Source: Phocaeicola barnesiae DSM 18169 = JCM 13652 (GTDB lineage: Bacteria; Bacteroidota; Bacteroidia; Bacteroidales; Bacteroidaceae). Taken from it: DNA of 64,000 nt. Below the pieces are notes generated by a model, which was not told the DNA's origin, searched no databases, and saw only the letters and a list, made by a program, of their open reading frames with translations. Below, piece by piece: positions 7,938 to 16,674 of the stretch. The position numbers were made by a program, and so were the translations under genes. Location: positions 1 to 64,000 of the forward strand of contig NZ_KB894649.1 in the NCBI RefSeq assembly GCF_000374585.1, in the 5' to 3' direction. Position 1 is the first letter of the stretch. Every line of letters begins with the position of its first letter.

Positions 7938-9185
7938 TTACTCCAGCTTGTGGATAACCAGTCCCGAACGTAGCTTCGGCTCGAACCAGGTAGTCTTGGG
8001 AGGCATGATGTTTCCGCTATCGGCAATATCCATCAGCTGCTTCATGGACACCGGATACAAGGCCAACGCCATAGCCATCTCGCCGCTATCCACCCGTTTC
8101 TTCAATTCACCCAAGCCACGGATTCCTCCGACGAAATCGATACGCTTGTCGCTCCGCAGGTCTTTAATGCCCAGGATTTCGTCCAGAATCAGGTTGGAGG
8201 AAATAGTTACATCGAGCACCCCGATCGGGTCGTGATCATCGTATGTACCTTCCTTGGCGGTCAGGCTGTACCATTTTCCGGCCAGATACAACGAGAAGTT
8301 ATGCAGGGCTACCGGCTTGTAGATTTCCGTTCCCTTCTCCTCTACGACGAAATGTTTCTCCAGCGCTTTCAGGAATGCCTCGGGCGTCAGTCCGTTCAAG
8401 TCCTTCACCACCCGGTTATAGTCGATGATAGTCAGCTGGTCGGCCGGGAAGCAGACCGCCATGAAGTAATTATACTCCTCATCGCCCTTGTGGTTGGGAT
8501 TCTGTTTCGCCTTCTCTGCACCTACCAAGGCAGCAGCTGCGCTCCGGTGATGCCCGTCGGCAATGTACAGCGCCGGCATGGACGCGAAGGCCTTCGTAAT
8601 AGCAGCGATGTCCGCATCGTCATCGATCACCCAGAACTGATGACCGAAACCGTCGCCCGGCGCAATGAAATCGTATACCGGCGGCTTGGCCGTGTAGCGG
8701 GCTACCAATGCATCCAGCTGCGCATTCTCCGGGTAAGCGAAGAATACGGGTTCGATGTTGGCATTGTTGACGCGCACATGCTTCATCCGGTCTTCTTCCT
8801 TGTCCCGGCGGGTCAGTTCGTGCTTCTTGATGACACCGTTCATGTAATCGGGTACATACGCGCCTACTACCAGACCGTATTGCGTTTTTCCGTTCATGGT
8901 CTGCGCATAGATGTAATAACATTCCTTGTTGTCCTGTACCAGCCAGCCTTTATCCTGGAACGCCTGGAAATTCTCGACCGCCTTATCATAGACACTGGGA
9001 TCGTGCTCGTCAGTACCCTCCGGAAAATCGATTTCCGGCTTGATGATGTGATACAGGGATTTCTCGTTACCGGCAGCTTCCTGACGTGCCTCTTCCGAAT
9101 TCAATACATCGTAAGGACGGGAAACGACCTGCTCCACCCATTCCTGGGGAGGACGGATTCCTCTAAATGGTTTTACTATTGCCAT
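7938..9185 (-). CDS. DUF1015 family protein
   Basis: A 415-residue soluble protein matching DUF1015 (PF06245): N-terminal PFRGIRPP...VVSRPYDVL, a central KKHELTRRDKEEDR block and the signature ALYIADGHHRSAAA. The molecular function is not established. It directly follows serC and serA on the same strand, an arrangement common in Bacteroidales and some Firmicutes, which suggests a link to serine or phosphoserine metabolism; that link is inference from context. Each gap in this cluster contains a stem-loop. Confidence 0.93.
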   Translation of the reverse strand: MAIVKPFRGIRPPQEWVEQVVSRPYDVLNSEEARQEAAGNEKSLYHIIKPEIDFPEGTDEHDPSVYDKAVENFQAFQDKGWLVQDNKECYYIYAQTMNGKTQYGLVVGAYVPDYMNGVIKKHELTRRDKEEDRMKHVRVNNANIEPVFFAYPENAQLDALVARYTAKPPVYDFIAPGDGFGHQFWVIDDDADIAAITKAFASMPALYIADGHHRSAAAALVGAEKAKQNPNHKGDEEYNYFMAVCFPADQLTIIDYNRVVKDLNGLTPEAFLKALEKHFVVEEKGTEIYKPVALHNFSLYLAGKWYSLTAKEGTYDDHDPIGVLDVTISSNLILDEILGIKDLRSDKRIDFVGGIRGLGELKKRVDSGEMAMALALYPVSMKQLMDIADSGNIMPPKTTWFEPKLRSGLVIHKLE

Positions 9186-9205
9186 AACGTTTCAGATTAT
9201 CTTTA

Positions 9206-9245
9206 AAAATCCGACCATGAAGATGAGGGCCATTTTCATGGTCGG
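9206..9245 (-). terminator. stem-loop between serA and the DUF1015 gene
   Basis: An 11-bp perfect stem (9211-9221 with 9235-9245) followed on the minus strand by ATTTTTAAAG. It may be a leaky terminator or an mRNA-stabilising hairpin, since DUF1015 follows 20 bases later. Confidence 0.7.
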
Positions 9246-9256
9246 TAAATTCAAAC

Positions 9257-10177
9257 TTATTTATTTACACGGAATTTCTCACAGCCGTCTCTCAAAAAGC
9301 CTACAATCTGCCGGGCAGCCGCAATACCGGCATTGATATTGGCTTCGGCCGTCTGTGCCCCCATCTTTTTCGGGGTAGAGAAATAACGGCCGGGGAATTT
9401 GGCGGCAAAGATCTCGTTTGCCACCGGCATGATATCCGTAATATACTTCAAATCGGCACGTTCATCCATCAGCTGGATGAGTTCGGCCTCGTTGATGACT
9501 TCCTTACGGGCCGTATTCACCAGAATACCGTTCTTCGGCAAGCGGTTCACCAATGCGTAGTTGATGGAGTTCTTGGTTTCGGGAGTAGCCGGGATATGGA
9601 GTGAAACGATGTCGCAGGTAGCATACAGTTCTTCGGCAGAATCCAGCGCCTTAATACCGTCGGCTTCCATCACTTCCTTCGGGCAATACGCATCGTAAGC
9701 ATAGATGTCCATACCGATACCCTTGGCGATACGGGCTACGTTACGTCCCACATTACCGTAAGCGTGAATACCCAGTTTCTTGCCCTTCAACTCTGTACCT
9801 GACTTGCCGTCGTAGAAATTACGGACAGCCATGATGAGCATACCGAATACCAGTTCGGCTACCGCATTCGAGTTCTGTCCCGGCGTATTCATGACGCATA
9901 CGCCATGAGCTGTGGCAGCTTCCAAGTCTACATTATCGTAACCTGCACCGGCACGTACCACAATCTTCAGGTTCGGAGCGGCATCAAACACTTCCTTATC
10001 GATGATATCACTTCGGATGATGATAGCGTTCGCATCCTTTACGGCATCCAGCAATGCCTGTTTCTCTGTATATTTTTCCAGTAAAGCCAATTCATAACCA
10101 GCAGCTTCCACTTCCTTACGGATACCGTCTACCGCAATCTTTGCGAACGGTTTTTCTGTAGCGACTAATACTTTCAT
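9257..10177 (-). CDS. serA: D-3-phosphoglycerate dehydrogenase, short ACT-less form with Lys in place of the catalytic His
   Basis: First step of serine synthesis, oxidising 3-phosphoglycerate to 3-phosphohydroxypyruvate with NAD. At 306 residues it lacks any C-terminal ACT regulatory domain. The nucleotide-binding loop reads GIHAYGNVG, Arg224 (NTARKE) and Glu255 occupy the usual active-site places, but the expected Pro-His-x-Gly-Ala motif reads TPKKMGAQT, with Lys270/271 where His should be. This matches the short PGDH class described with a catalytic lysine. serC lies just upstream in the same orientation, which supports the assignment over other 2-hydroxyacid dehydrogenases. Confidence 0.9.
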   Translation of the reverse strand: MKVLVATEKPFAKIAVDGIRKEVEAAGYELALLEKYTEKQALLDAVKDANAIIIRSDIIDKEVFDAAPNLKIVVRAGAGYDNVDLEAATAHGVCVMNTPGQNSNAVAELVFGMLIMAVRNFYDGKSGTELKGKKLGIHAYGNVGRNVARIAKGIGMDIYAYDAYCPKEVMEADGIKALDSAEELYATCDIVSLHIPATPETKNSINYALVNRLPKNGILVNTARKEVINEAELIQLMDERADLKYITDIMPVANEIFAAKFPGRYFSTPKKMGAQTAEANINAGIAAARQIVGFLRDGCEKFRVNK

Positions 10178-10191
10178 AGGTTTCAGATTTT

Positions 10192-10234
10192 AAAGAAATA
10201 AGGACGTGCATACTCTTTCTCCACACGTCCTTAT
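10192..10234 (-). terminator. stem-loop between serC and serA
   Basis: An 11-bp perfect stem (10198-10208 with 10224-10234) followed on the minus strand by TTCTTTA. The T-run is weak, so attenuation or 3'-end stabilisation is as likely as full termination. Confidence 0.6.
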
Positions 10235-10258
10235 CCCGGTTATATTAAAAAGGGATGA

Positions 10259-11329
10259 TTAATGCAATTTTTCAAATTCCTGCATACAGTCTACCAAAGC
10301 CTGTACACTTTCTATCGGCAAAGCATTGTAGCAGGAAGCACGGAAGCCACCGACTGAACGGTGTCCTTTGATACCGACCATGCCTCTCTCTGTAGCGAAC
10401 TTCAGGAAGTCGGCTTCCAGATCCTTGTATTCATCGGCCATCACGAAGCAGATGTTCATCAGCGAACGGTCTTCTACGTTCGTTACGGTACCACGGAACA
10501 ACTTGTTACGGTCTATTTCATCGTACAGCAGTTTGGCACGGGCCTGCGCTCTGCGCTGCATCTCTTCCACGCCACCCTGAGCCTTCACCCAACGTAAAGT
10601 CTGCAAAGCCACATAGATAGGAACTACCGGAGGAGTATTGAACATAGAGCCTTTATCCACATGAGTCTGATAATTCAGCATCGTCGGGATGTAACGGCTC
10701 ACCTTACCCAACGCATCGTTCTTCACGATAACGAAAGTCACGCCGGCCGGAGCCAGGTTCTTCTGGGCACCTCCGTAGATACAGATGTATTTGGAAACAT
10801 CGACCGGACGAGAGAAGATATCCGATGACATATCGCCTACCAACGGAACATTGACATCCGGATCGGCATGCAATTCTGTACCGTAGATGGTATTGTTGGT
10901 CGTAATATGGAAATAGTCCGCATCGGCAGGAACTTCATAATTCTTCGGGATATATGTGTAGCCGTCTTTTTCGGAAGAAGCGACTTCGATGGTCTCGCCG
11001 AAGCCTTTGGCTTCCTTCATGGCCTTCTTGGCCCATGTACCGGTATTCAGATAAGCGGCTTTCTTTTCGAGGAAATTATAGGGAACCATACAGAATTCCA
11101 TGCTTGCACCACCTCCCAGGAACAGTACCGAGTAACCTTCCGGGATATTCAGAAGTTCCTTGAACAAAGCGACAGCTTCGTCCACTACCGGCTGGAAGTC
11201 TTTAGCACGGTGACTGATCTCCATCAACGAAAGTCCCGAGCCATTGAAATCAAGAATAGCCTGTGCTGCATTTTCAATCACCTCGCGTGGCAGGATAGAG
11301 GGTCCCGCATTAAAATTATGTTTTTTCAT
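10259..11329 (-). CDS. serC: phosphoserine aminotransferase
   Basis: PLP enzyme converting 3-phosphohydroxypyruvate and glutamate to phosphoserine; it can also act in pyridoxal phosphate synthesis. It is 356 residues, standard for SerC. It begins [14 protein letters not shown], has the GGGAS phosphate-binding loop and the PLP-binding Lys190 in [11 protein letters not shown], and ends with the [11 protein letters not shown] block. I choose the ATG at 11329 because it starts the conserved N-terminus; an upstream in-frame ATG at 11353 adds eight unconserved residues. It leads the serC-serA-DUF1015 cluster. Confidence 0.95.
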   Translation of the reverse strand: MKKHNFNAGPSILPREVIENAAQAILDFNGSGLSLMEISHRAKDFQPVVDEAVALFKELLNIPEGYSVLFLGGGASMEFCMVPYNFLEKKAAYLNTGTWAKKAMKEAKGFGETIEVASSEKDGYTYIPKNYEVPADADYFHITTNNTIYGTELHADPDVNVPLVGDMSSDIFSRPVDVSKYICIYGGAQKNLAPAGVTFVIVKNDALGKVSRYIPTMLNYQTHVDKGSMFNTPPVVPIYVALQTLRWVKAQGGVEEMQRRAQARAKLLYDEIDRNKLFRGTVTNVEDRSLMNICFVMADEYKDLEADFLKFATERGMVGIKGHRSVGGFRASCYNALPIESVQALVDCMQEFEKLH

Positions 11330-11655
11330 GGGAATATTGTTTTGGTTAAACATTCAGTTCTTAATTCTACAGATGCGAAATTAGCGATTATTTTGATACT
11401 TCCAAAGATTTATGTGATAAATTTCCAATAAAATCAAAATTTCTCTTTCAATTTACGAAAACAGACTTTCTTTTTACTATCAGATTGACACATATCAGCA
11501 ATGCTATGAAAGAAATTTGAATGACATTACCTCTGTTTTGTCCGGCTTCGCCTCCATCCTGTTTGACTTTGCTCACCGAACGCCAGAAAAAACGTTCCAA
11601 ACTTTTTCACAGCCCTTCACCCCGGCACGGTACCCTGAGAAGAACTCACCGGCCT
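11330..11655. other. intergenic region between serC and the helicase gene; no gene seen
   Basis: About 325 bases between the serC start and the helicase stop. It must hold the serC promoter, but I find no clear TAnnTTTG box next to the start. The rest is A/T-rich near serC and G/C-richer near the helicase end, with no convincing ORF, RNA structure or repeat. Confidence 0.5.
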
Positions 11656-12984
11656 CTATTTGGCTGGTTCAATCAGTGTCTTGACTCCCTTGATCTTTTC
11701 GTTCCGGATAAGCGCCAGTACCTGACGGGCCTTTTTCCGCGAAATGGCGGCAAAGGCATAATGGTCTTTCACATCGACCCGACCGATTTCTTCCCGGTTC
11801 AGTCCGCCCTTCTTCGAAAGGAAGCCCACGATATCCACTTTATTGATTTTGTCTTTCTTGCCTTTTCCTATATATAAGGTAAGAAATTCCGGCAACTCCG
11901 GTTGGGGCAACGGTTCGGGGAAAACGAAAGTTTCGATATCGGCCGGAACAAAATCAGGCATCGTCTCTTCAGGACCCAGAATCAAGTAGGCTTTTCCTTC
12001 CGCATCCCAACGGGCCGTACGTCCGTTCCGGTGGATGTAACCGTCTTCGGCGGCAGGCAAGTGATAATGTACCACATTTTTGATTTCAGGAATGTCCAGG
12101 CCACGGGCAGCCAGGTCGGTAGAGATAAAGATATGGCAACTCCCGTTACGGAACTTGTACAAGGCACGTTCCCTGTCCTCCTGCTCCATTCCTCCGTGGA
12201 AGGTCTCGCAATACACTTTCACGGAATGAAGGTACTTCCCTACCCGATCCACACTCTCGCGGTAATTACAGAATACCAGGGTCGGTTCGTTACCTACCGA
12301 GCAGACCAGCCGGTAGAGGGTTTCCAGTTTATCCTTAATGGGAGAAGGTACACAATAGACCTGTAAGGAAGCGGCTGCAGGCGTTTCTTCGTCCGTCAGG
12401 AAGTTCAGCTTCCGTGTACGGCGGTCCACACCGGTAAACCGGGGAATCTCTTCGGCATCGGTAGCCGACAACAGGAAGCGCTGCTTCAGCCGGGTCAATG
12501 CACCGATGACTGCCGCCATCTCTTCCTGGAAGCCCAGCTCCAGGCTCTTGTCGAACTCATCGATGACCAGCAGGCGGACCGTCTCCGCATCGAAATTCTG
12601 CTTGTTCAGGTGGTCGTTCATACGTCCCGGGGTACCGATAATGACATCCGGGTGCAGGCTGTTCATCGTCCGGTGTTCCTCCATGGCCGGACGTCCACCG
12701 TAACAGCTCATCACCTTAAATCCCGTACCCATGGCCTTGAACACCTGCTCTATCTGAAGAGCCAGTTCACGCGAAGGTACCAATACCACCGCCTGTACCC
12801 CATTCATACCCGGACGCAAAGCCTCAACCAAAGGCAACAGAAAAGCCAGGGTCTTACCGGTTCCGGTAGGTGAAAGCAAAATCAGGTCATCTCCTTTTCT
12901 TCCAGCCTCCCACACACGTTGCTGCATCGGGCTCAACTGTTCGATATTCAATCGGGTCAGAATAGTCTGTAAGTTTATCTCCAT
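11656..12984 (-). CDS. DEAD-box-type RNA helicase with DbpA RNA-binding domain (DEFD variant)
   Basis: A 442-residue SF2 RNA helicase. Motif I is SPTGTGKT (residues 38-45), Ia PSRELAL, Ib GTPGR, motif III SAT, motif V STDLAARGLDIP and motif VI HRNGRTAR. Motif II reads Asp142-Glu-Phe-Asp rather than DEAD; the two acidic ATPase residues are kept. The last 70 residues match the DbpA/CsdA RNA-binding fold (IGKGKKDKI, VGFLSKKGG), which in DbpA docks 23S rRNA hairpin 92, so a ribosome-assembly role is likely. It is divergent from the SDR gene, with separate promoters in the gap. Confidence 0.9.
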   Translation of the reverse strand: MEINLQTILTRLNIEQLSPMQQRVWEAGRKGDDLILLSPTGTGKTLAFLLPLVEALRPGMNGVQAVVLVPSRELALQIEQVFKAMGTGFKVMSCYGGRPAMEEHRTMNSLHPDVIIGTPGRMNDHLNKQNFDAETVRLLVIDEFDKSLELGFQEEMAAVIGALTRLKQRFLLSATDAEEIPRFTGVDRRTRKLNFLTDEETPAAASLQVYCVPSPIKDKLETLYRLVCSVGNEPTLVFCNYRESVDRVGKYLHSVKVYCETFHGGMEQEDRERALYKFRNGSCHIFISTDLAARGLDIPEIKNVVHYHLPAAEDGYIHRNGRTARWDAEGKAYLILGPEETMPDFVPADIETFVFPEPLPQPELPEFLTLYIGKGKKDKINKVDIVGFLSKKGGLNREEIGRVDVKDHYAFAAISRKKARQVLALIRNEKIKGVKTLIEPAK

Positions 12985-13011
12985 ATTCAGTTTTAGATGT
13001 AATCATTTTCA

Positions 13012-13019
13012 CAAAGATA
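13012..13019 (-). promoter_or_regulatory. -7 promoter box (TATCTTTG) for the helicase
   Basis: TAnnTTTG match on the minus strand, 27 bases before the ATG at 12984. Confidence 0.55.
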
Positions 13020-13085
13020 GTAAAAGTATTCAAAAACCCATACAAATTCCCCATGAATCTTGCCTTATCCCACGTTTTCACGGAA

Positions 13086-13101
13086 TATTTTTGTATTTTT
13101 G
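13086..13101 (+). promoter_or_regulatory. two abutting -7 boxes (TATTTTTG twice) for the SDR gene
   Basis: Two consecutive TATTTTTG octamers (13086-13093 and 13094-13101) lie 33 bases before the SDR start. Either could act as the -7 element. They face away from the helicase promoter, 66 bases apart. Confidence 0.55.
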
Positions 13102-13134
13102 CCACCGGTTAGAACTTTTAAAATCGGGAAACAA

Positions 13135-13977
13135 ATGGCAGACAATTACATTGAACGGCAATACGACGCGTATCAGGCAAAGAAATCGGCATGGGAACAG
13201 TCTCATAAATCCGCACGAAAGAAATCGTCCCGTCCGGAAGGATTGCACAAGCGGGTATTCATTACCGGAGGCGCATCCGGTATCGGAAAAGCGCTGGTAC
13301 GTGCCTTCGCAGAACAACGGTGCCAGGTAGCCTTCTGCGACATTGATGCTACAGCCGGCAACCTGACCGCACAAACCACCGGTGCCCGTTTCTTTCCCGT
13401 AGATGTCTGTCAGGCGGAAGCACTGGAGGATTGCATGCGCCAACTCTTCGAAGACTGGGGCGACATCGACATCGTCATCAACAACATAGGTATCAGCCGC
13501 TTCTCTCCGCTGACCGAGACCAGCATCGAGGAGTTCGACCGGATTCTGGCCACCAACCTGCGTCCGGTATTCATCACTTCCCGCCGACTGGCCCTTCACC
13601 GGAACAGCCTGCCGGAGCCCAATCCGTACGGACGCATCATCAACCTCTGCTCCACCCGCTACCTGATGAGTGAACCGGGCAGCGAAGGATATGCGGCCTC
13701 CAAAGGCGGCATCTATTCGCTCACCCATGCGCTGATGGCTTCGCTGGCCGAACAGCACATCACGGTAAACGCCATCGCTCCCGGCTGGATACAGAACACG
13801 GACTACGAAGCGTTGCGTCCGGAAGACCACCTGCAACATCCGTCCGGGCGGGTAGGAAAACCGGAAGACATCGCCCGTGCCTGCATCTTCCTCTGCCAGG
13901 AAGAAAATGACTTCATCAACGGACAGACGATTACCATCGACGGAGGGATGACAAAGAAGATGATTTATATCGAATAA
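13135..13977 (+). CDS. short-chain dehydrogenase/reductase
   Basis: A 280-residue classical SDR of unknown substrate. After a basic 38-residue N-terminal extension comes the cofactor motif TGGASGIGKAL, then the NNIGIS motif, catalytic Ser (NLCSTRY) and Tyr-x3-Lys (YAASK), and a C-terminal NGQTITIDGG block. I start at the ATG at 13135 because the upstream part of the open frame covers the tandem promoter boxes. The basic leader (rich in Lys/Arg/Gln) is unusual for an SDR. No pathway neighbour helps assign the substrate. Confidence 0.88.
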   Translation: MADNYIERQYDAYQAKKSAWEQSHKSARKKSSRPEGLHKRVFITGGASGIGKALVRAFAEQRCQVAFCDIDATAGNLTAQTTGARFFPVDVCQAEALEDCMRQLFEDWGDIDIVINNIGISRFSPLTETSIEEFDRILATNLRPVFITSRRLALHRNSLPEPNPYGRIINLCSTRYLMSEPGSEGYAASKGGIYSLTHALMASLAEQHITVNAIAPGWIQNTDYEALRPEDHLQHPSGRVGKPEDIARACIFLCQEENDFINGQTITIDGGMTKKMIYIE

Positions 13978-13987
13978 GATTCAAGCT

Positions 13988-14356
13988 TCATTTAGCAGAA
14001 GGACGTGTCTTGAAAGACAGGATATAAGCCGTCACACAGATGGCCATCACCACCATACCTATCCTCAGCCACCACGATTCAAAAAGCAGAACGGCGCAAT
14101 GCAGAGCCGTCAGCCAGAGTAAAGAAATGGAAACGATTTTGGCCCGCAAAGGAATCATCCGGTCTTCGCGGAAGCTCCGGATATACGGTCCCAGGTATTT
14201 GTGTGCCAGCAGCCAGTCGTAGGCCCGCGGGGAACTCCGGAAGAACAGGGCAGCCGACAACAGCAGGAAGGGCGTGGTAGGCAGGACGGGCAGGAAAATA
14301 CCTATCACTCCCAATATCAGTGAAAGAAAGCCTATGAACAAGTAGATATATTTCAT
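13988..14356 (-). CDS. YbaN/DUF454 small inner-membrane protein
   Basis: A 122-residue membrane protein starting MKYIYLFIGF. It has a first hydrophobic hairpin with FLPVLPTTPFLLLSAALFFRSSPR, the DUF454 (PF04304) signature, then a soluble WLLAHKYLGPYI segment and two more membrane spans. The function of the family is unknown. The longer open frame upstream is Cys/Arg-rich and unconserved in look, so I use the ATG at 14356. It converges with the SDR gene, only 10 bases away. A -7 box sits four bases before the start. Confidence 0.88.
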   Translation of the reverse strand: MKYIYLFIGFLSLILGVIGIFLPVLPTTPFLLLSAALFFRSSPRAYDWLLAHKYLGPYIRSFREDRMIPLRAKIVSISLLWLTALHCAVLLFESWWLRIGMVVMAICVTAYILSFKTRPSAK

Positions 14357-14360
14357 GCCG

Positions 14361-14368
14361 CAAAGATA
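14361..14368 (-). promoter_or_regulatory. -7 promoter box (TATCTTTG) four bases before the DUF454 start
   Basis: TAnnTTTG on the minus strand followed by CGGC and the ATG at 14356. As for the YigZ gene, the message would be leaderless or nearly so. Confidence 0.5.
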
Positions 14369-14544
14369 CGGTTTATACACTTTACACCAAGAATTTATCC
14401 TTGAAAAACATTTGTCTTCACACATCCGGACCCGTATCATTCCCATAGCCGTGTAACATCTTTTTACATAGCAAGCCCACCAACTTTGGCATTTTTTCAT
14501 ACATTTGTATTCGAACTAGTCTCATAACAAACCGTTCGAACCTT

Positions 14545-16032
14545 ATGCCATTGAATCTAACCGAAGAACAAATCATACAACTCGCCCCGGATGCCGCCTC
14601 GGTAAAGGCCGGTAAAGGACTGGCTGTTCCGGGGAAATGGGTCTTGCTTGCCTGCAGTGAACGCGCCGTATGGGGACACTGCCAGGGCAGCGGAAAAAAT
14701 CCTTACCAGACCGCCATCGACCTGAATGACATTGCTTTCAAATGTTCCTGTCCCAGCCGGAAATTCCCTTGTAAACACGGATTGGGGCTGCTGCTTCTGT
14801 TCGCCGCCCAAGCCGACCTGTTCGAAAAGGCGGAAGAACCTGACTGGGTAGCTACATGGCTTTCCAAACGGGGAGTAAAAGCAGAAAAGAAAGAACAGAA
14901 AGCCCGGGACGAAAAGCCGGTAGATGCGGCCGCACAAGCCAAGCGGCAGGAAAAACGTCATCAGAACGTGCTGAACGGTATAGAAGACCTGGAAACCTGG
15001 ATGAAGGATCTGGTACGGAACGGGCTGGTCAATGTTCCGGAACGGGCCGACAGCCTGTTTGAGAACATGGCCCGCCGGATGGTGGATGCCCATGCTCAGG
15101 GACTCGCCGGCCGCCTGCGAGCCATCGAAGAAATCAGTTTCCTGGGAGATGAGTGGAAGTACGAGCTGACGGACCGTCTGGGAAAACTGTACACCCCTGA
15201 AATGAAGCAGATGGGACTGGAAGAGGTCAGCCCCAACAAGAAGGAAAAAGACGAGGCCTACCTGTTACGCCAGTTGGCCGAACGGGTTCCCCTCCGGTTC
15301 TGGATGGAATTCTTCCAGTGTCCGGCCGAACAGGCGGTAACCGGCGCCTTGAACCGTTCTTCCCGCCGGAGGAATCCCCGTTACAACGAGATTGACTGGA
15401 AGACCACCATCACCAAGAACCTGAAGAACTACCAACCGGAATACAAGACCATCATTCCCGAAATACGCATCGGCTACGGCCGGAAACGGAAAGCGCTGAA
15501 GGACATCATCCTCTGTCTGGACCAGAGTGGTTCGATGGGGACATCGGTCATCTACTCCGGCATTTTCGGAGCGGTACTGGCTTCCCTACCCGCAGTCAAC
15601 ACCCGCATGGTGGTATTCGATACGGCAGTAGTAGACCTGACCGATGATTTACAGGACCCTGTTGACCTGCTTTTCGGCGTACAGCTGGGAGGCGGGACAG
15701 ACATTGCCCGGGCCTTGACCTACTGCCAGGAAATCATCTCCCGTCCACAAGACACGGTACTGGTACTGGTAACCGACCTGTACGAAGGTGGAGAGGTCCG
15801 TGACATGTACAAACGGTTTGTCGAACTGGTGAACAGCGGCGTGCAGCTCATCGTCCTGCCTGCCCTGAACGATGACGGTGCCCCCGCTTACGACAAGACC
15901 CATGCCGCTTTTCTGGCCGAACTGGGTGTACCGACCTTTGCCTGTACGCCCGACAAGTTTCCAGACCTCATGGCAGCCGCTCTCAGCAAACAGGATATCG
16001 GGATGTGGGTATCGCAAAACATCAGCCAGTGA
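14545..16032 (+). CDS. SWIM zinc-finger / VWA domain fusion protein
   Basis: A 495-residue protein that appears to join two normally separate partners. Residues 1-210 resemble the SWIM zinc-finger protein of yehLMPQR-type loci: LTEEQIIQLAPDAASVKAG, then Cys67-x-Cys69...Cys76-x-His78 in KCSCPSRKFPCKHG. Residues from about 280 on resemble the VWA partner: the KTTITKNLKNY lead-in, a complete MIDAS with Asp326-x-Ser-x-Ser (DQSGSMG), GGGTDI and VLVTDLYEGG. The middle of both parents and the intervening MoxR-type AAA gene are absent here. A nucleic-acid or metal-binding module coupled to a metal-dependent adhesion domain is suggested; the process is unknown. Confidence 0.85.
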   Translation: MPLNLTEEQIIQLAPDAASVKAGKGLAVPGKWVLLACSERAVWGHCQGSGKNPYQTAIDLNDIAFKCSCPSRKFPCKHGLGLLLLFAAQADLFEKAEEPDWVATWLSKRGVKAEKKEQKARDEKPVDAAAQAKRQEKRHQNVLNGIEDLETWMKDLVRNGLVNVPERADSLFENMARRMVDAHAQGLAGRLRAIEEISFLGDEWKYELTDRLGKLYTPEMKQMGLEEVSPNKKEKDEAYLLRQLAERVPLRFWMEFFQCPAEQAVTGALNRSSRRRNPRYNEIDWKTTITKNLKNYQPEYKTIIPEIRIGYGRKRKALKDIILCLDQSGSMGTSVIYSGIFGAVLASLPAVNTRMVVFDTAVVDLTDDLQDPVDLLFGVQLGGGTDIARALTYCQEIISRPQDTVLVLVTDLYEGGEVRDMYKRFVELVNSGVQLIVLPALNDDGAPAYDKTHAAFLAELGVPTFACTPDKFPDLMAAALSKQDIGMWVSQNISQ

Positions 16033-16114
16033 ATGCAAGATGTTCGATTATCATCTATCAGAAGAAGTGCATTTGTGGCACATCTTCTGATAGGCCATCG
16101 AAATTGAGAAATAC

Positions 16115-16459
16115 TCAGCCTTCACAACGACTGCTTCTATATGCAGAAGGGGTCACTTTCAAGATACGCATTACATATCGACAGAAATAAGAGACTGATG
16201 CAAAATTCATTCTCTCCGAAATCTCCTTTAAGGTCAGGGTCTTGTCGGATAGCAACCGAGTTATCTCGGTAATGGTAAACCGGTCTATCCAGAAATTCGC
16301 ATGAAAGCCACTCACTTTCTTGCTTACTTCGGTAAGGTATTTGGGAGTGATACACAATTGTGAAGCATAAAAGGATACTTCCCTGTGAGTTTTGTATTGT
16401 CCGGACCCATGGACTGGAGAAGCCTGGTCAAACCGGCCCAATAAATCCGGTTGCTTCAA
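16115..16459 (-). pseudogene. AraC-family HTH remnant
   Basis: A 114-residue frame whose residues 25-110 match the C-terminal half of Bacteroides AraC regulators: HREVSFYASQLCITPKYLTEVSKK, WIDRF, LKEISERMNF and the closing VTPSAYR. The N-terminal sensor half is missing: the first 24 residues are garbled relative to the usual linker and the frame closes upstream. It is best read as a decayed regulator truncated at its 5' end. The neighbouring 16465-16647 stretch has a 60-codon frame overlapping a 12-bp inverted repeat (16470-16481 with 16507-16518) and I do not support it as a gene. Confidence 0.6.
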
Positions 16460-16657
16460 AAAAATTATTTTTGCTCCTCAGGCAGAACTGAAATCTTCGG
16501 TCCCGTCTGAGGAGCAAATGTTTTACACCTTTTATCCTTCGTAATAGAAATCAGGATAGATTTATCGTTACAGTTCATATCAACCGATTCATGCTCTAGT
16601 CCACCCTCAAAAAATATTAAATCCGGCGATTTGTTACCGTTTTCCAATCTTTTCTTA

Positions 16658-16665
16658 TACCTTTG
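16658..16665 (+). promoter_or_regulatory. -7 promoter box (TACCTTTG) of the thiamin operon
   Basis: TAnnTTTG match whose downstream end is 10 bases before the first riboswitch stem, so transcription would start just ahead of the aptamer. Confidence 0.65.
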
Positions 16666-16674
16666 CCGCTAGTA

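Noticed and set aside
8232-9206. A 324-codon plus-strand frame opposite DUF1015
   Set aside because: Antisense shadow of a clear DUF1015 gene; no domain.
16465-16647. A 60-codon minus-strand frame upstream of the AraC remnant
   Set aside because: No recognisable family; its last codons are the arm of an inverted repeat, and it does not join in frame with the AraC fragment in a convincing way.
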